Shown: positions 53,064 through 61,475 of the stretch, one piece after another | How positions within the stretch are numbered: position 1 is the stretch's first letter | How the letters are laid out: each line of letters begins with the position of its first letter | NCBI RefSeq assembly: GCF_038443675.1 | Contig: NZ_CP151762.1 | Location: forward strand, 3,410,001 to 3,474,000 | Direction: 5' to 3' | Origin: Yoonia sp. G8-12 | GTDB lineage: Bacteria; Pseudomonadota; Alphaproteobacteria; Rhodobacterales; Rhodobacteraceae | Length of the DNA: 64,000 nt | Made by a program: the position numbers and the translations under genes | Notes under the pieces: generated by a model | Seen by the model: the letters and a program-made list of their open reading frames with translations, nothing else | The model's database searches: none | Told to the model about the DNA's origin: nothing

Positions 53064-54263
53064 ATGGAAAAAGTTCTCATATCGCCCGAAGAATTAAGCA
53101 ATCTGATCGGGTTGACCTACGACTCCGCATTTGAAGATCCCCAGTGGAAATCACTGATCGACCGGATCACCCAATTATTTCCGGGTATCGGAGGGATCGT
53201 TTATGGGACCGAAGGCGACACGGTGTTGCCTGAATATGCCCATAGCGCGCTATCACAGTTATTTGTCGAGCCATTTCGCATTGATTTCGGAATAAACGGC
53301 GATCCGCGCCCCGGCGTAGGCTTCAGAGACGCGCCAAATGGACATGTCAGTCACAGCAGGGAGTTCATGGATGAAGAAACCTTTCTGGCAACCAGACTCT
53401 ATCAGGATTTGCTCCGCCCCGTCGGTTTTCGCCACTCGGTCCACCTCAAACTGGACACGCGCGGCGAACGCAGTGCTGTGATCGGATTTCCGATTCCCGA
53501 CGATCCCGTTGCTGATGCCCGCATCTATGATCCGCTTTACAAGTTGATCTTGCTGTTGTCGCCGCACGTGGTCCGCGCCTTGCAGCTCGCGCGCGCTTTG
53601 GCGCTCGCCGGTCGCTCGACTGAAGTGTACAGCAGGTTTCTCGATGGGATCATCTTGCCCATGATCGTTACGGATGCGCAGGGAAAATTCCTGTTTGGCA
53701 ATGCGGCAGGCCGCCGTGTACTCGAGCGGGGCACGCCGCTTTCGATGGCTGACAATGGCCGGATTGTCCTGAATGATCTTGAGGATAGTCGACGACTCCA
53801 AAACAAAATAGCAGATGTCGACCGCAATCTTGCACCGGGCGGGTTGCGCATCGTCGCAGAGCCGGTGCCGGTGTTGCTGTCAATCACGCCATTTCGCGCG
53901 TCAATGCACGAAGCCAGCGCCATTGACCGCCACCTGCTCAGCGAAGAGCCGATGTTTGCGATTTTCATTGGCCAGACCGAGTTGGACGCCATCAGCACAG
54001 CCCTGCTTGAGGATGTATTTGACCTGACCCCGCGCGAGGCAGAAGTGTGCAAAAGCCTGCTGTTGGGCGCAAGTGCGGCGGATATCGCGGTTGATTCCGG
54101 ACGGTCGTTAAAGACCGTGCGCAACCAAATTCAGATCGTTTATCAGAAGGTCGGCGTGTCCTCGAATGTCGCGCTTATCGATTCGCTTTCGGTGTTCAGG
54201 ACCGTCAGCAGCATGTTCGAGGATCGCAAACCGAAGGGCGCGGCACTGTCTTCTACGCCTTGA
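53064..54263 (+). CDS. LuxR-type transcriptional regulator with PAS-like domain
   Basis: The 399-residue protein has an N-terminal sensory region of no recognised family, a PAS-like segment (about 190-230, FLDGIILPMIVTDAQGKFLFGN) and a C-terminal LuxR helix-turn-helix (about 330-385, FDLTPREAEVCKSLLLG; GRSLKTVRNQIQIVYQKVG). The start is uncertain: the frame is open to ATG 52995 and 53031, and no start has a good ribosome site; 53064 is taken because the peptide gene lies just upstream. It is divergent from the exported peptide gene, hinting at a signal-regulator pair, and lies between nusG and rplK. Confidence 0.85.
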   Translation: MEKVLISPEELSNLIGLTYDSAFEDPQWKSLIDRITQLFPGIGGIVYGTEGDTVLPEYAHSALSQLFVEPFRIDFGINGDPRPGVGFRDAPNGHVSHSREFMDEETFLATRLYQDLLRPVGFRHSVHLKLDTRGERSAVIGFPIPDDPVADARIYDPLYKLILLLSPHVVRALQLARALALAGRSTEVYSRFLDGIILPMIVTDAQGKFLFGNAAGRRVLERGTPLSMADNGRIVLNDLEDSRRLQNKIADVDRNLAPGGLRIVAEPVPVLLSITPFRASMHEASAIDRHLLSEEPMFAIFIGQTELDAISTALLEDVFDLTPREAEVCKSLLLGASAADIAVDSGRSLKTVRNQIQIVYQKVGVSSNVALIDSLSVFRTVSSMFEDRKPKGAALSSTP

Positions 54264-54407
54264 TCTCTCGGGCGCGGCATCTGTGCGTCTTGCTGGTTCC
54301 AAAAGCGTGCGGTTGAACACCGATAGAAACTTCATGCCATTCGCCATACGCAAAACCCCTTGCAAACTGTGCGATTCCCACCTAATTGCCCCCGATGTCG
54401 GTCTTTC

Positions 54408-54460
54408 TGGTCCGGCACCCATGTGGGAGGCGAGGCGCACGCGTGCGGCAGACCGGACCA
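54408..54460 (+). promoter_or_regulatory. Structured RNA leader of rplK-rplA
   Basis: TGGTCCGG (54408-54415) pairs with CCGGACCA (54453-54460), enclosing an inner hairpin CGCAC-GC-GTGCG (54436-54447). It starts about 57 bases before the rplK ATG, in the 253-base spacer after the LuxR gene (54264-54516), which shows no gene. L1 normally autoregulates rplKA at the leader mRNA; whether this is that site is inferred. Confidence 0.55.
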
Positions 54461-54516
54461 CACAACCAAAAGCCCTGCGGTCGCGACCAAGGGGCGTTGC
54501 AAAAGGAGAGGCCCCC

Positions 54517-54942
54517 ATGGCCAAGAAGATTATGGGTACGCTCAAGCTGCAGGTTCCTGCAGGCGCTGCAAACCCTTCCCCACCAGTCGGCCCAGCATTG
54601 GGTCAGCGCGGCATCAACATCATGGAATTCTGTAAAGCGTTCAACGCCAAGACAGAAGGCATGGAAAAGAATGCGCCATGCCCGACAGTGATCACTTACT
54701 ATCAGGACAAGTCGTTCTCGATGGAAATCAAGACGCCACCTGCGTCCTATTACATCAAGAAAGCTGCCAACCTGAAATCTGGCAGCAAGACACCTGGCAA
54801 AGCTGTTGCCGGTACAATCACAGGCAAGCAAGTCCGTGAAATCGCAGAAGCGAAGATGAAGGACCTCAACGCGACGTCCATCGAAGGCGCTATGCTGATC
54901 ATCGCGGGTTCCGCTCGCTCTATGGGCATCGAGGTGAAGTAA
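54517..54942 (+). CDS. rplK: 50S ribosomal protein L11
   Basis: The 141-residue protein matches uL11 (MAKKIMGTLKLQVPAGAANP; PPVGPALGQRGINIMEF; VGP loop; DLNATSIEGAMLIIAGSARS), part of the GTPase-associated centre. The start at 54517 follows AAAGGAGAG; the open frame upstream to 54166 lies inside the LuxR gene. It overlaps rplA by one base. Confidence 0.99.
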   Translation: MAKKIMGTLKLQVPAGAANPSPPVGPALGQRGINIMEFCKAFNAKTEGMEKNAPCPTVITYYQDKSFSMEIKTPPASYYIKKAANLKSGSKTPGKAVAGTITGKQVREIAEAKMKDLNATSIEGAMLIIAGSARSMGIEVK

Positions 54943-55643
54943 TGGCAAAATTTGGTAAGCGTACAACTGCAGCACGCGCTGCATTCGCAGGCAAACAGAA
55001 CGTTACAGTGTCCGAAGCAGCGTCTTTGGTCAAAGACAATGCCAAAGCAAAGTTCGACGAAAGCGTCGAGATCGCAATGGTGCTTGGCGTTGATCCTCGT
55101 CACGCCGATCAGATGGTCCGCGGCACTGTGAACCTGCCACATGGCACAGGCAAGACTGTGCGCGTGGCTGTGTTTGCACGCGGTGAGAAAGCTGAAGAAG
55201 CGAAAGCTGCTGGTGCGGACATCGTTGGTGCAGAGGACCTGATGGAAACTGTTCAGGGCGGCAAAATCGATTTCGATCGTTGCATTGCGACACCTGACAT
55301 GATGGCCGTTGTTGGTCGTCTGGGTAAGGTTCTGGGTCCACGTAACCTGATGCCGAACCCACGTGTTGGCACAGTGACCATGGACGTCAAAGAAGCTGTG
55401 GAAGCAGCAAAGGGCGGTCAGGTTCAGTTCAAAGCGGAAAAAGCTGGTGTGGTTCACGCTGGTATTGGCAAAGCATCCTTCTCGGCGCAGCAGATCGAAG
55501 AGAACATGAAAGCATTTGTCGACGCCGTCGGCAAAGCCAAGCCAGCCGGTGCTAAAGGCACTTACATGAAGAAGATTTCTGTCAGTTCGACAATGGGTCC
55601 AGGCGTATCCATTGACGTCTCCTCTGCGACTGGCAACGCGTAA
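54942..55643 (+). CDS. rplA: 50S ribosomal protein L1
   Basis: The 233-residue protein matches uL1 (GKRTTAARAAF; VDPRHADQMVRGTVNLPHG; GKVLGPRNLMPNPRVGTV; AGIGKASFSAQQIEEN). It forms the L1 stalk and represses its own operon by binding leader mRNA. A strong terminator follows, so the rplKA and rplJL-rpoBC units are mostly separate transcripts. Confidence 0.99.
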   Translation: MAKFGKRTTAARAAFAGKQNVTVSEAASLVKDNAKAKFDESVEIAMVLGVDPRHADQMVRGTVNLPHGTGKTVRVAVFARGEKAEEAKAAGADIVGAEDLMETVQGGKIDFDRCIATPDMMAVVGRLGKVLGPRNLMPNPRVGTVTMDVKEAVEAAKGGQVQFKAEKAGVVHAGIGKASFSAQQIEENMKAFVDAVGKAKPAGAKGTYMKKISVSSTMGPGVSIDVSSATGNA

Positions 55644-55671
55644 ACCAAACCTTTTGGGTTTGAGTGATTTG

Positions 55672-55704
55672 AAAGGCGGCTCTTCGGGGTCGCCTTTCTT
55701 CTTT
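55672..55704 (+). terminator. Terminator after rplA
   Basis: GAAAGGCG (55672-55679) pairs with CGCCTTTC (55692-55699), followed by TTC. It lies 28 bases after rplA. Confidence 0.8.
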
Positions 55705-55784
55705 ATAATTCAGGTTTAAAGTCACCGATTATTTTGCGACGATCCAAGTAAATCCGCATTGATGGTGAATTTACACTTTACCCC

Positions 55785-55813
55785 TTCACTTTACTTGCAA
55801 TGCCTCCTATATC
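55785..55813 (+). promoter_or_regulatory. Candidate sigma-70 promoter of rplJ
   Basis: TTCACT (55785-55790), 17 bp, TATATC (55808-55813), four of six matches in each box. Transcription would start near 55820, giving a leader of about 230 nt to the GTG at 56049. The 405-base rplA-rplJ spacer (55644-56048) holds no gene. Besides the hairpins listed, it contains a CCTGCC-TGA-GGCGGG stem. Confidence 0.5.
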
Positions 55814-55828
55814 AGCCCTCGCAGAATG

Positions 55829-55854
55829 GCGTGCGATTCCTCGTGCGCTTTTTT
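55829..55854 (+). terminator. Early terminator-like hairpin in the rplJ leader
   Basis: GCGTGCG (55829-55835) pairs with CGTGCGC (55842-55848, two G-U pairs) over ATTCCT, then six T (55849-55854). Its 5' arm includes AGAATGGCGTGCG, shared with the nusG spacer. It is only about ten bases after the expected start site if the promoter at 55785 is right, so it may instead stop readthrough from rplA. Confidence 0.6.
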
Positions 55855-56009
55855 GTTTCGTCCGAGACGGTGGGTTGGCCTTGTGCTGTTAATTCCTGCC
55901 TGAGGCGGGAAAAACCAGATTTTTAGCCTCTTTTGGGCTGTCTGGCGCGCCCCGTTTACAAAGGACTGTAGATGTTGGGCGGCCGAGCCGTTTGACAAAA
56001 GTAGAGCCG

Positions 56010-56030
56010 GTGCCGGGCCTGATCCGGTAC
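56010..56030 (+). promoter_or_regulatory. Hairpin just before the rplJ ribosome site
   Basis: GTGCCGG (56010-56016) pairs with CCGGTAC (56024-56030), one G-U, loop GCCTGAT, directly before TTGGAG. It is well placed to hide or expose the ribosome site, as in L10 autoregulation of rplJL; this role is inferred. Confidence 0.5.
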
Positions 56031-56048
56031 CAAACTTGGAGTGAAACT

Positions 56049-56561
56049 GTGGATAGAGCACAAAAAGAACAGCTGGTCGACGATCTCGGCCAGATCTTTG
56101 AAAGCTCTGGCGTTGTAGTGGTTGCCCGCTACGAAGGCATGACAGTTGCTGAAATGCAGGACCTGCGCGCGCACATGCGTGATGCAGGTGGTGCGGTACG
56201 CGTTGCCAAGAACAAGCTCGCCAAAATCGCTCTCGAGGGCAAGCCATGCGCAAGCATCGCTGAATACCTCGAAGGCATGACTGTACTCGCTTACTCGGAA
56301 GACCCCGTCGCTGCGGCGAAGGTTGTCGACAAGTATGCCAAAGAGAATGACAAACTTGTCATTCTTGGCGGTGCTATGGGTGATACAGCACTGGACGTCG
56401 ATGGTGTGAAAGCCGTTGCTGGGATGCCATCACGCGAGGAGCTTATTGCTTCTATCGTGGGCTGCATCGCTGCACCTGCAAGCAACATCGCCGGGGCCAT
56501 TGGCGCGCCTGCTTCGAACATCGCAAGCATTCTCTCAACCATCGAAGAGAAAGCTGCATAA
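56049..56561 (+). CDS. rplJ: 50S ribosomal protein L10
   Basis: The 170-residue protein begins MDRAQKEQLVDDLGQIFE from a GTG at 56049, eight bases after GGAG; 19 more codons upstream are read through the leader and are not part of the family. It has the uL10 body (VVVARYEGMTVAEMQDLRAHM; VRVAKNKLAKIALEG) and the alanine-rich C-terminus that binds L7/L12. L10 bound to L7/L12 represses this transcript in other bacteria. Confidence 0.97.
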   Translation: MDRAQKEQLVDDLGQIFESSGVVVVARYEGMTVAEMQDLRAHMRDAGGAVRVAKNKLAKIALEGKPCASIAEYLEGMTVLAYSEDPVAAAKVVDKYAKENDKLVILGGAMGDTALDVDGVKAVAGMPSREELIASIVGCIAAPASNIAGAIGAPASNIASILSTIEEKAA

Positions 56562-56630
56562 AGCATCTGAATTGACTTGGGGGTTTACCCCTCACGTTGG
56601 AACACACTTAAAACGAACGGAAAGCATAAA

Positions 56631-57005
56631 ATGGCTGATCTGAAAAAACTGGCTGAAGAGATTGTTGGTCTGACCCTTCTCGAAGCACAAGAACTGAAAA
56701 CCATCCTGAAGGATGAGTATGGCATCGAACCAGCAGCCGGTGGCGCTGTTATGATGGCAGGCCCTGCTGGCGACGCTGGTGCGGCTGCAGAAGAAAAGAC
56801 TGAATTTGATGTTGTGCTGAAGAACGCTGGCGCATCCAAAATCAACGTCATCAAAGAAGTTCGCGGCATCACAGGTCTCGGCCTGAAAGAAGCCAAAGAC
56901 CTCGTCGAAGCTGGTGGCAAAATCAAAGAAGGCGCGTCCAAGGACGAAGCCGAAGAGATCAAAGCAAAGCTGGAAGCAGCTGGCGCAGAGGTCGAGCTGG
57001 CCTAA
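56631..57005 (+). CDS. rplL: 50S ribosomal protein L7/L12
   Basis: The 124-residue acidic protein has the N-terminal dimerisation segment (MADLKKLAEEIVGLTLLEAQ), a flexible alanine-rich hinge and the C-terminal factor-binding domain (FDVVLKNAGASKINVIKEV, GLGLKEAKDLVEAGG). ATG 56631 is the family start; open codons before it are leader sequence. It is 69 bases after rplJ and separated from rpoB by two hairpins. Confidence 0.99.
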   Translation: MADLKKLAEEIVGLTLLEAQELKTILKDEYGIEPAAGGAVMMAGPAGDAGAAAEEKTEFDVVLKNAGASKINVIKEVRGITGLGLKEAKDLVEAGGKIKEGASKDEAEEIKAKLEAAGAEVELA

Positions 57006-57043
57006 GCCCGCTTTTGGCGAAGTACAATTCGCCCACAAAATAA

Positions 57044-57112
57044 GGCTGGACTCGCAGTTTGCGGGTCCAGCCAAACCTGTCTTAGAGGTCGGCCATTTTC
57101 TGACCGACCTCT
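57044..57112 (+). promoter_or_regulatory. Tandem hairpins in the rplL-rpoB spacer
   Basis: First hairpin: GGCTGGAC (57044-57051) with GTCCAGCC (57065-57072), inner CGC/GCG pairs. Second: AGAGGTCGG (57084-57092) with CCGACCTCT (57104-57112). Neither has a T tract. In other bacteria this spacer is an attenuator and RNase III site that sets the ribosomal protein to polymerase ratio. The remaining 140 bases before rpoB show nothing else. Confidence 0.75.
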
Positions 57113-57251
57113 TGGGTAGGTTCCAGTAAGTCGGGAGGGTGCCGGTGGGACGGCAGCCACGAATAGACTTTAGAACCCCTGGTCAAATGGGTGAAGCGTC
57201 GCGGCCCGGGCGATGTGGAACTCGAGAGACAAACAAAAGGTGACACCGCAC

Positions 57252-60200
57252 ATGGCTTCTACTTTCCTTGGTCAGAAACGCCTGCGTAAGTACTACGGCA
57301 AAATCCGTGAAGTGCTTGAAATGCCGAACCTCATTGAGGTTCAGAAATCTTCTTATGATCTTTTCCTGCGCTCCGGCGACAGCGAAACGCCACTTGACGG
57401 CGAGGGCATCAAAGGTGTCTTCCAGTCGGTGTTCCCGATCAAGGATTTCAACGAAACCGCCGTGCTTGAATTCGTCAAGTACGAGTTGGAAAAGCCGAAA
57501 TATGACGTTGAGGAATGTCAGCAGCGTGACATGACTTACAGCGCACCGCTGAAAGTCACACTCCGTCTGATCGTATTCGAAGTTGATGAAGACACAGGTG
57601 CGAAGTCTGTCAAAGACATCAAAGAGCAAGACGTGTTCATGGGCGATATGCCTTTGATGACACCGAATGGTACATTCGTTGTGAACGGTACCGAGCGCGT
57701 GATCGTATCCCAGATGCACCGGTCCCCGGGCGTGTTCTTTGATCACGACAAGGGCAAAACCCACTCTTCCGGAAAATTGCTGTTTGCCTGCCGCATCATC
57801 CCATACCGCGGTAGCTGGCTCGACTTTGAATTCGACGCCAAGGACCTTGTGTTCTGCCGCATCGACCGTCGTCGCAAATTGCCTGTGACAACCCTGCTCT
57901 ATGCGTTGGGTCTGGATCAGGAAGGCATCATGAATGCCTATTACAACACTGTTGACTATAAACTGGACAAAAAGGGTAGCTCTTGGACAACCAAGTTCTT
58001 CCCAGAGCGTGTTCGTGGCACACGCCCTGCCTTTGATCTGGTCGACGCCAAAACCGGCGAAGTGATCGCCAAAGCAGGCGAGAAAGTGACTCCCGTTCGG
58101 TCAAGAAACTGATCGACGCAGGCGAAGTGACAGATCTGTTGGTCCCTTACGAGAACATCGTGGGCAAGTTCGTAGCAGAAGACATCATCAACGAAGAAAA
58201 CGGCGCGATTTATGTCGAAGCCGGTGATGAGCTGACGCTCGAAATGGACAAAGAAGGCACGGTCATCGGCGGGACTCTGAAGGACCTGGTAGATGCTGGC
58301 GTCAAGACGATCCCGGTTTTGGACATCGATAACATCAACGTGGGCGCCTATATGCGCAACACGATGGCGGCTGACAAGAACATGAACCGCGAAACTGCGC
58401 TCATGGATATCTACCGCGTCATGCGCCCTGGCGAGCCACCGACCGTTGATAGCGCATCAGCGTTGTTCGACACGCTGTTCTTTGACAGCGAGCGCTATGA
58501 TCTGTCCGCCGTTGGCCGCGTGAAGATGAACATGCGTCTTGATCTGGATGCCGAAGACACCATGCGCACCCTGCGCAAGGAAGACATTGTCGCCTGCATC
58601 AAGGCACTGGTTGAGCTGCGTGACGGCAAGGGCGATATCGATGATATCGACCACCTTGGGAACCGTCGTGTCCGTTCCGTTGGCGAGCTGATGGAAAACC
58701 AGTACCGCGTTGGCCTGCTCCGCATGGAGCGCGCGATCAAGGAGCGTATGTCCTCTGTCGAAATCGACACTGTGATGCCGCAGGACCTGATCAACGCCAA
58801 ACCAGCTGCCGCAGCCGTGCGTGAATTCTTTGGCTCAAGCCAGCTGTCGCAGTTCATGGACCAAACCAACCCGCTGTCCGAGGTCACGCACAAGCGTCGC
58901 CTGTCAGCGCTTGGACCCGGCGGTCTGACACGTGAGCGTGCGGGCTTTGAGGTGCGCGACGTGCACCCAACCCACTATGGTCGTATGTGCCCGATTGAGA
59001 CACCGGAAGGTCCGAACATTGGTCTGATTAACTCGCTGGCCACTTTTGCCCGCGTGAACAAGTACGGCTTTATCGAAACACCCTATCGCAAGGTTGTTGA
59101 CGGCAAGGTAACGGACGACGTGCAATACATGTCCGCGACCGAAGAGATGCGTCACACAGTGGCACAGGCCAACGCGAATATGGCGGCTGACGGATCTTTC
59201 AATAACGAACTCGTGTCGACCCGTAAGAACGGTGACTACACCTTGTCGCCTCGCGAAAACGTGGACCTGATCGACGTGTCGCCAAAGCAGCTTGTTTCTG
59301 TTGCGGCGTCCCTCATTCCGTTCCTTGAAAACGACGACGCCAACCGTGCCTTGATGGGTTCGAACATGCAGCGTCAGGCGGTGCCGCTTCTGCAGGCCGA
59401 GGCCCCATTGGTGGGTACCGGTATCGAAGAAGTCGTAGCGCGCGACAGTGGTGCGGCGATCATGGCGAAGCGCGGCGGTATCATCGACCAAGTTGATGCG
59501 CAGCGTATCGTGATCCGTGCGACATCCGACCTTGAGCTGGGTGACGCAGGCGTCGACATCTACCGCATGCGCAAGTTCCAGCGTTCGAACCAGAACACCT
59601 GCATCAACCAGCGTCCGCTGGTGAAGGTGGGTGATACGGTGCAAAAAGGGCAGGTGATTGCTGACGGTCCGTCCACCGATATTGGTGAATTGGCCCTTGG
59701 TAAGAACGTGGTCGTCGCGTTTATGCCGTGGAACGGCTATAACTACGAAGACTCCATCCTGATCTCCGAGCGTATCGTGCGCGACGACGTCTTCACCTCG
59801 ATCCACATCGAGGAATTCGAAGTCGCTGCCCGTGACACAAAGCTTGGGCCAGAGGAAATCACACGCGATATTCCAAACGTCGGCGAGGAGGCCCTGCGCA
59901 ACCTCGACGAAGCGGGTATCGTCTATATCGGTGCCGAAGTTGGCCCCGCAGATATCCTTGTTGGTAAGATCACACCAAAGGGCGAAAGCCCGATGACGCC
60001 GGAAGAGAAACTCTTGCGCGCCATCTTTGGTGAGAAAGCATCCGATGTGCGTGACACATCTTTGCGTCTGCCCCCCGGTGACTTTGGCACCGTGGTTGAG
60101 GTCCGCGTCTTTAACCGCCACGGCGTGGAAAAAGACGAGCGTGCCTTGCAGATCGAGCGTGAAGAGGTCGAGCGCCTTGCCCGTGACCGCGACGACGAGC

Positions 60201-61390
60201 TGGCGATCTTGGATCGCAACATCTATGCGCGTTTGTGGGACATCATTGGTGGCAAGAAAGCTGCCAAGGGGCCGAAGGGCTTCAAGGCTGGCTCAATCGT
60301 TTCCGAGGAAAGCGTCGCTGATCTGTCCCGTGGACAGTGGTGGCAGCTTGCCATGGAAGACGAAGATGATGCCAAGATCGTCGAAGCACTGAACGAGCAG
60401 TACGAGATCCAGAAGCGTGCAATGGATGCGCGTTTTGAGGATAAGGTCGAGAAAGTGCGCCGCGGCGATGATCTGCCTCCGGGTGTGATGAAGATGGTCA
60501 AAGTCTTCGTGGCTGTGAAGCGCAAGCTGCAGCCCGGCGACAAGATGGCCGGTCGTCACGGCAACAAAGGTGTTATTTCCAAAGTTGTACCGATGGAAGA
60601 CATGCCGTTCCTTGCGGACGGTACACCAGTGGACTTCTGTTTGAACCCACTGGGCGTGCCATCGCGTATGAACGTCGGTCAGATCCTTGAGACACACATG
60701 GGCTGGGCCGCACGCGGTTTGGGTATCCAGATTGACGAAGCGCTGGGTGAATACCGTCGTTCCGGTGATCTGACACCTGTGCGTGAAGCGATGCGCATTG
60801 CCTACGGTGATGATGTCTACGAAGAAGGCATCGCTGGCATGGATGAGGAAAACCTTGTTGAAGCAGCGGGCAACGTCACACGCGGTGTACCGATTGCGAC
60901 GCCTGTTTTTGACGGTGCCAAAGAGGCTGACGTGAACGACGCGCTGACGCGTGCCGGTTTCGACACCTCGGGTCAGTCGGTTCTCTTCGACGGTCGCACG
61001 GGCGAGCAGTTCTCGCGCAAAGTGACCGTGGGTGTGAAGTACCTGCTGAAACTGCACCACCTTGTCGACGACAAGATCCACGCGCGTTCCACCGGGCCTT
61101 ACAGCCTTGTCACGCAGCAGCCTCTGGGTGGTAAAGCCCAGTTCGGTGGCCAGCGTTTCGGGGAAATGGAAGTCTGGGCGCTGGAAGCATATGGCGCGGC
61201 TTACACCTTGCAGGAAATGCTGACTGTGAAGTCGGATGACGTGGCAGGGCGGACGAAAGTCTACGAAAGCATCGTCAAAGGCGAGGACAACTTTGAGGCT
61301 GGCGTGCCGGAGTCGTTCAACGTGCTCGTGAAAGAAGTCCGGGGTCTCGGCCTCAACATGGAACTCCTGGATGCGGAGGATGAGGAATAG
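57252..61390 (+). CDS. rpoB: RNA polymerase beta subunit, frame broken near codon 281
   Basis: Residues 1-281 (from ATG 57252, MASTFLGQKRLRKYYGKIRE) run to a premature TGA at 58112 after GEKVTPVRSRN. The rest of beta continues one frame over, from GTG 58127 (EVTDLLVPYENIVGKFVAE) to 61390. Adding one C to the CCC at 58092-58094 restores an unbroken 1379-residue beta, the size expected for roseobacters. The core is intact: fork and rifampicin region (SQLSQFMDQTNPLSEVTHKR; GLTRERAGFEVRDVH), GRHGNKGVISK and the C-terminal QQPLGGKAQFGGQRFGEME. rpoB is essential, so a sequencing error is almost certain. Confidence 0.97.
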
Positions 61391-61391
61391 T

Positions 61392-61440
61392 CAAAGTCTC
61401 ATCGAGACTTTGCAGGCAGACTTTCGATGAAAGTCTGCCT
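61392..61440 (+). promoter_or_regulatory. Two adjacent hairpins with shared cores between rpoB and rpoC
   Basis: CAAAGTCTC-ATC-GAGACTTTG (61392-61412) is followed by GGCAGACTTTC-GAT-GAAAGTCTGCC (61415-61439), both perfect stems of 9 and 11 bp. The AAAGTCT/AGACTTT core is common to both, so arms could swap partners. Confidence 0.85.
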
Positions 61441-61475
61441 CCCTCCCCAACGCACCCCAATTCAAGGAATTGAAG

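Noticed and set aside
58088..58130. Programmed ribosomal frameshift in rpoB
   Set aside because: No slippery heptamer plus structure fits, and no such control of rpoB is known to me; a one-base homopolymer error is far simpler.
58904..60121. 405-codon minus-strand open frame opposite rpoB
   Set aside because: Same reason: shadow of the conserved beta coding sequence.
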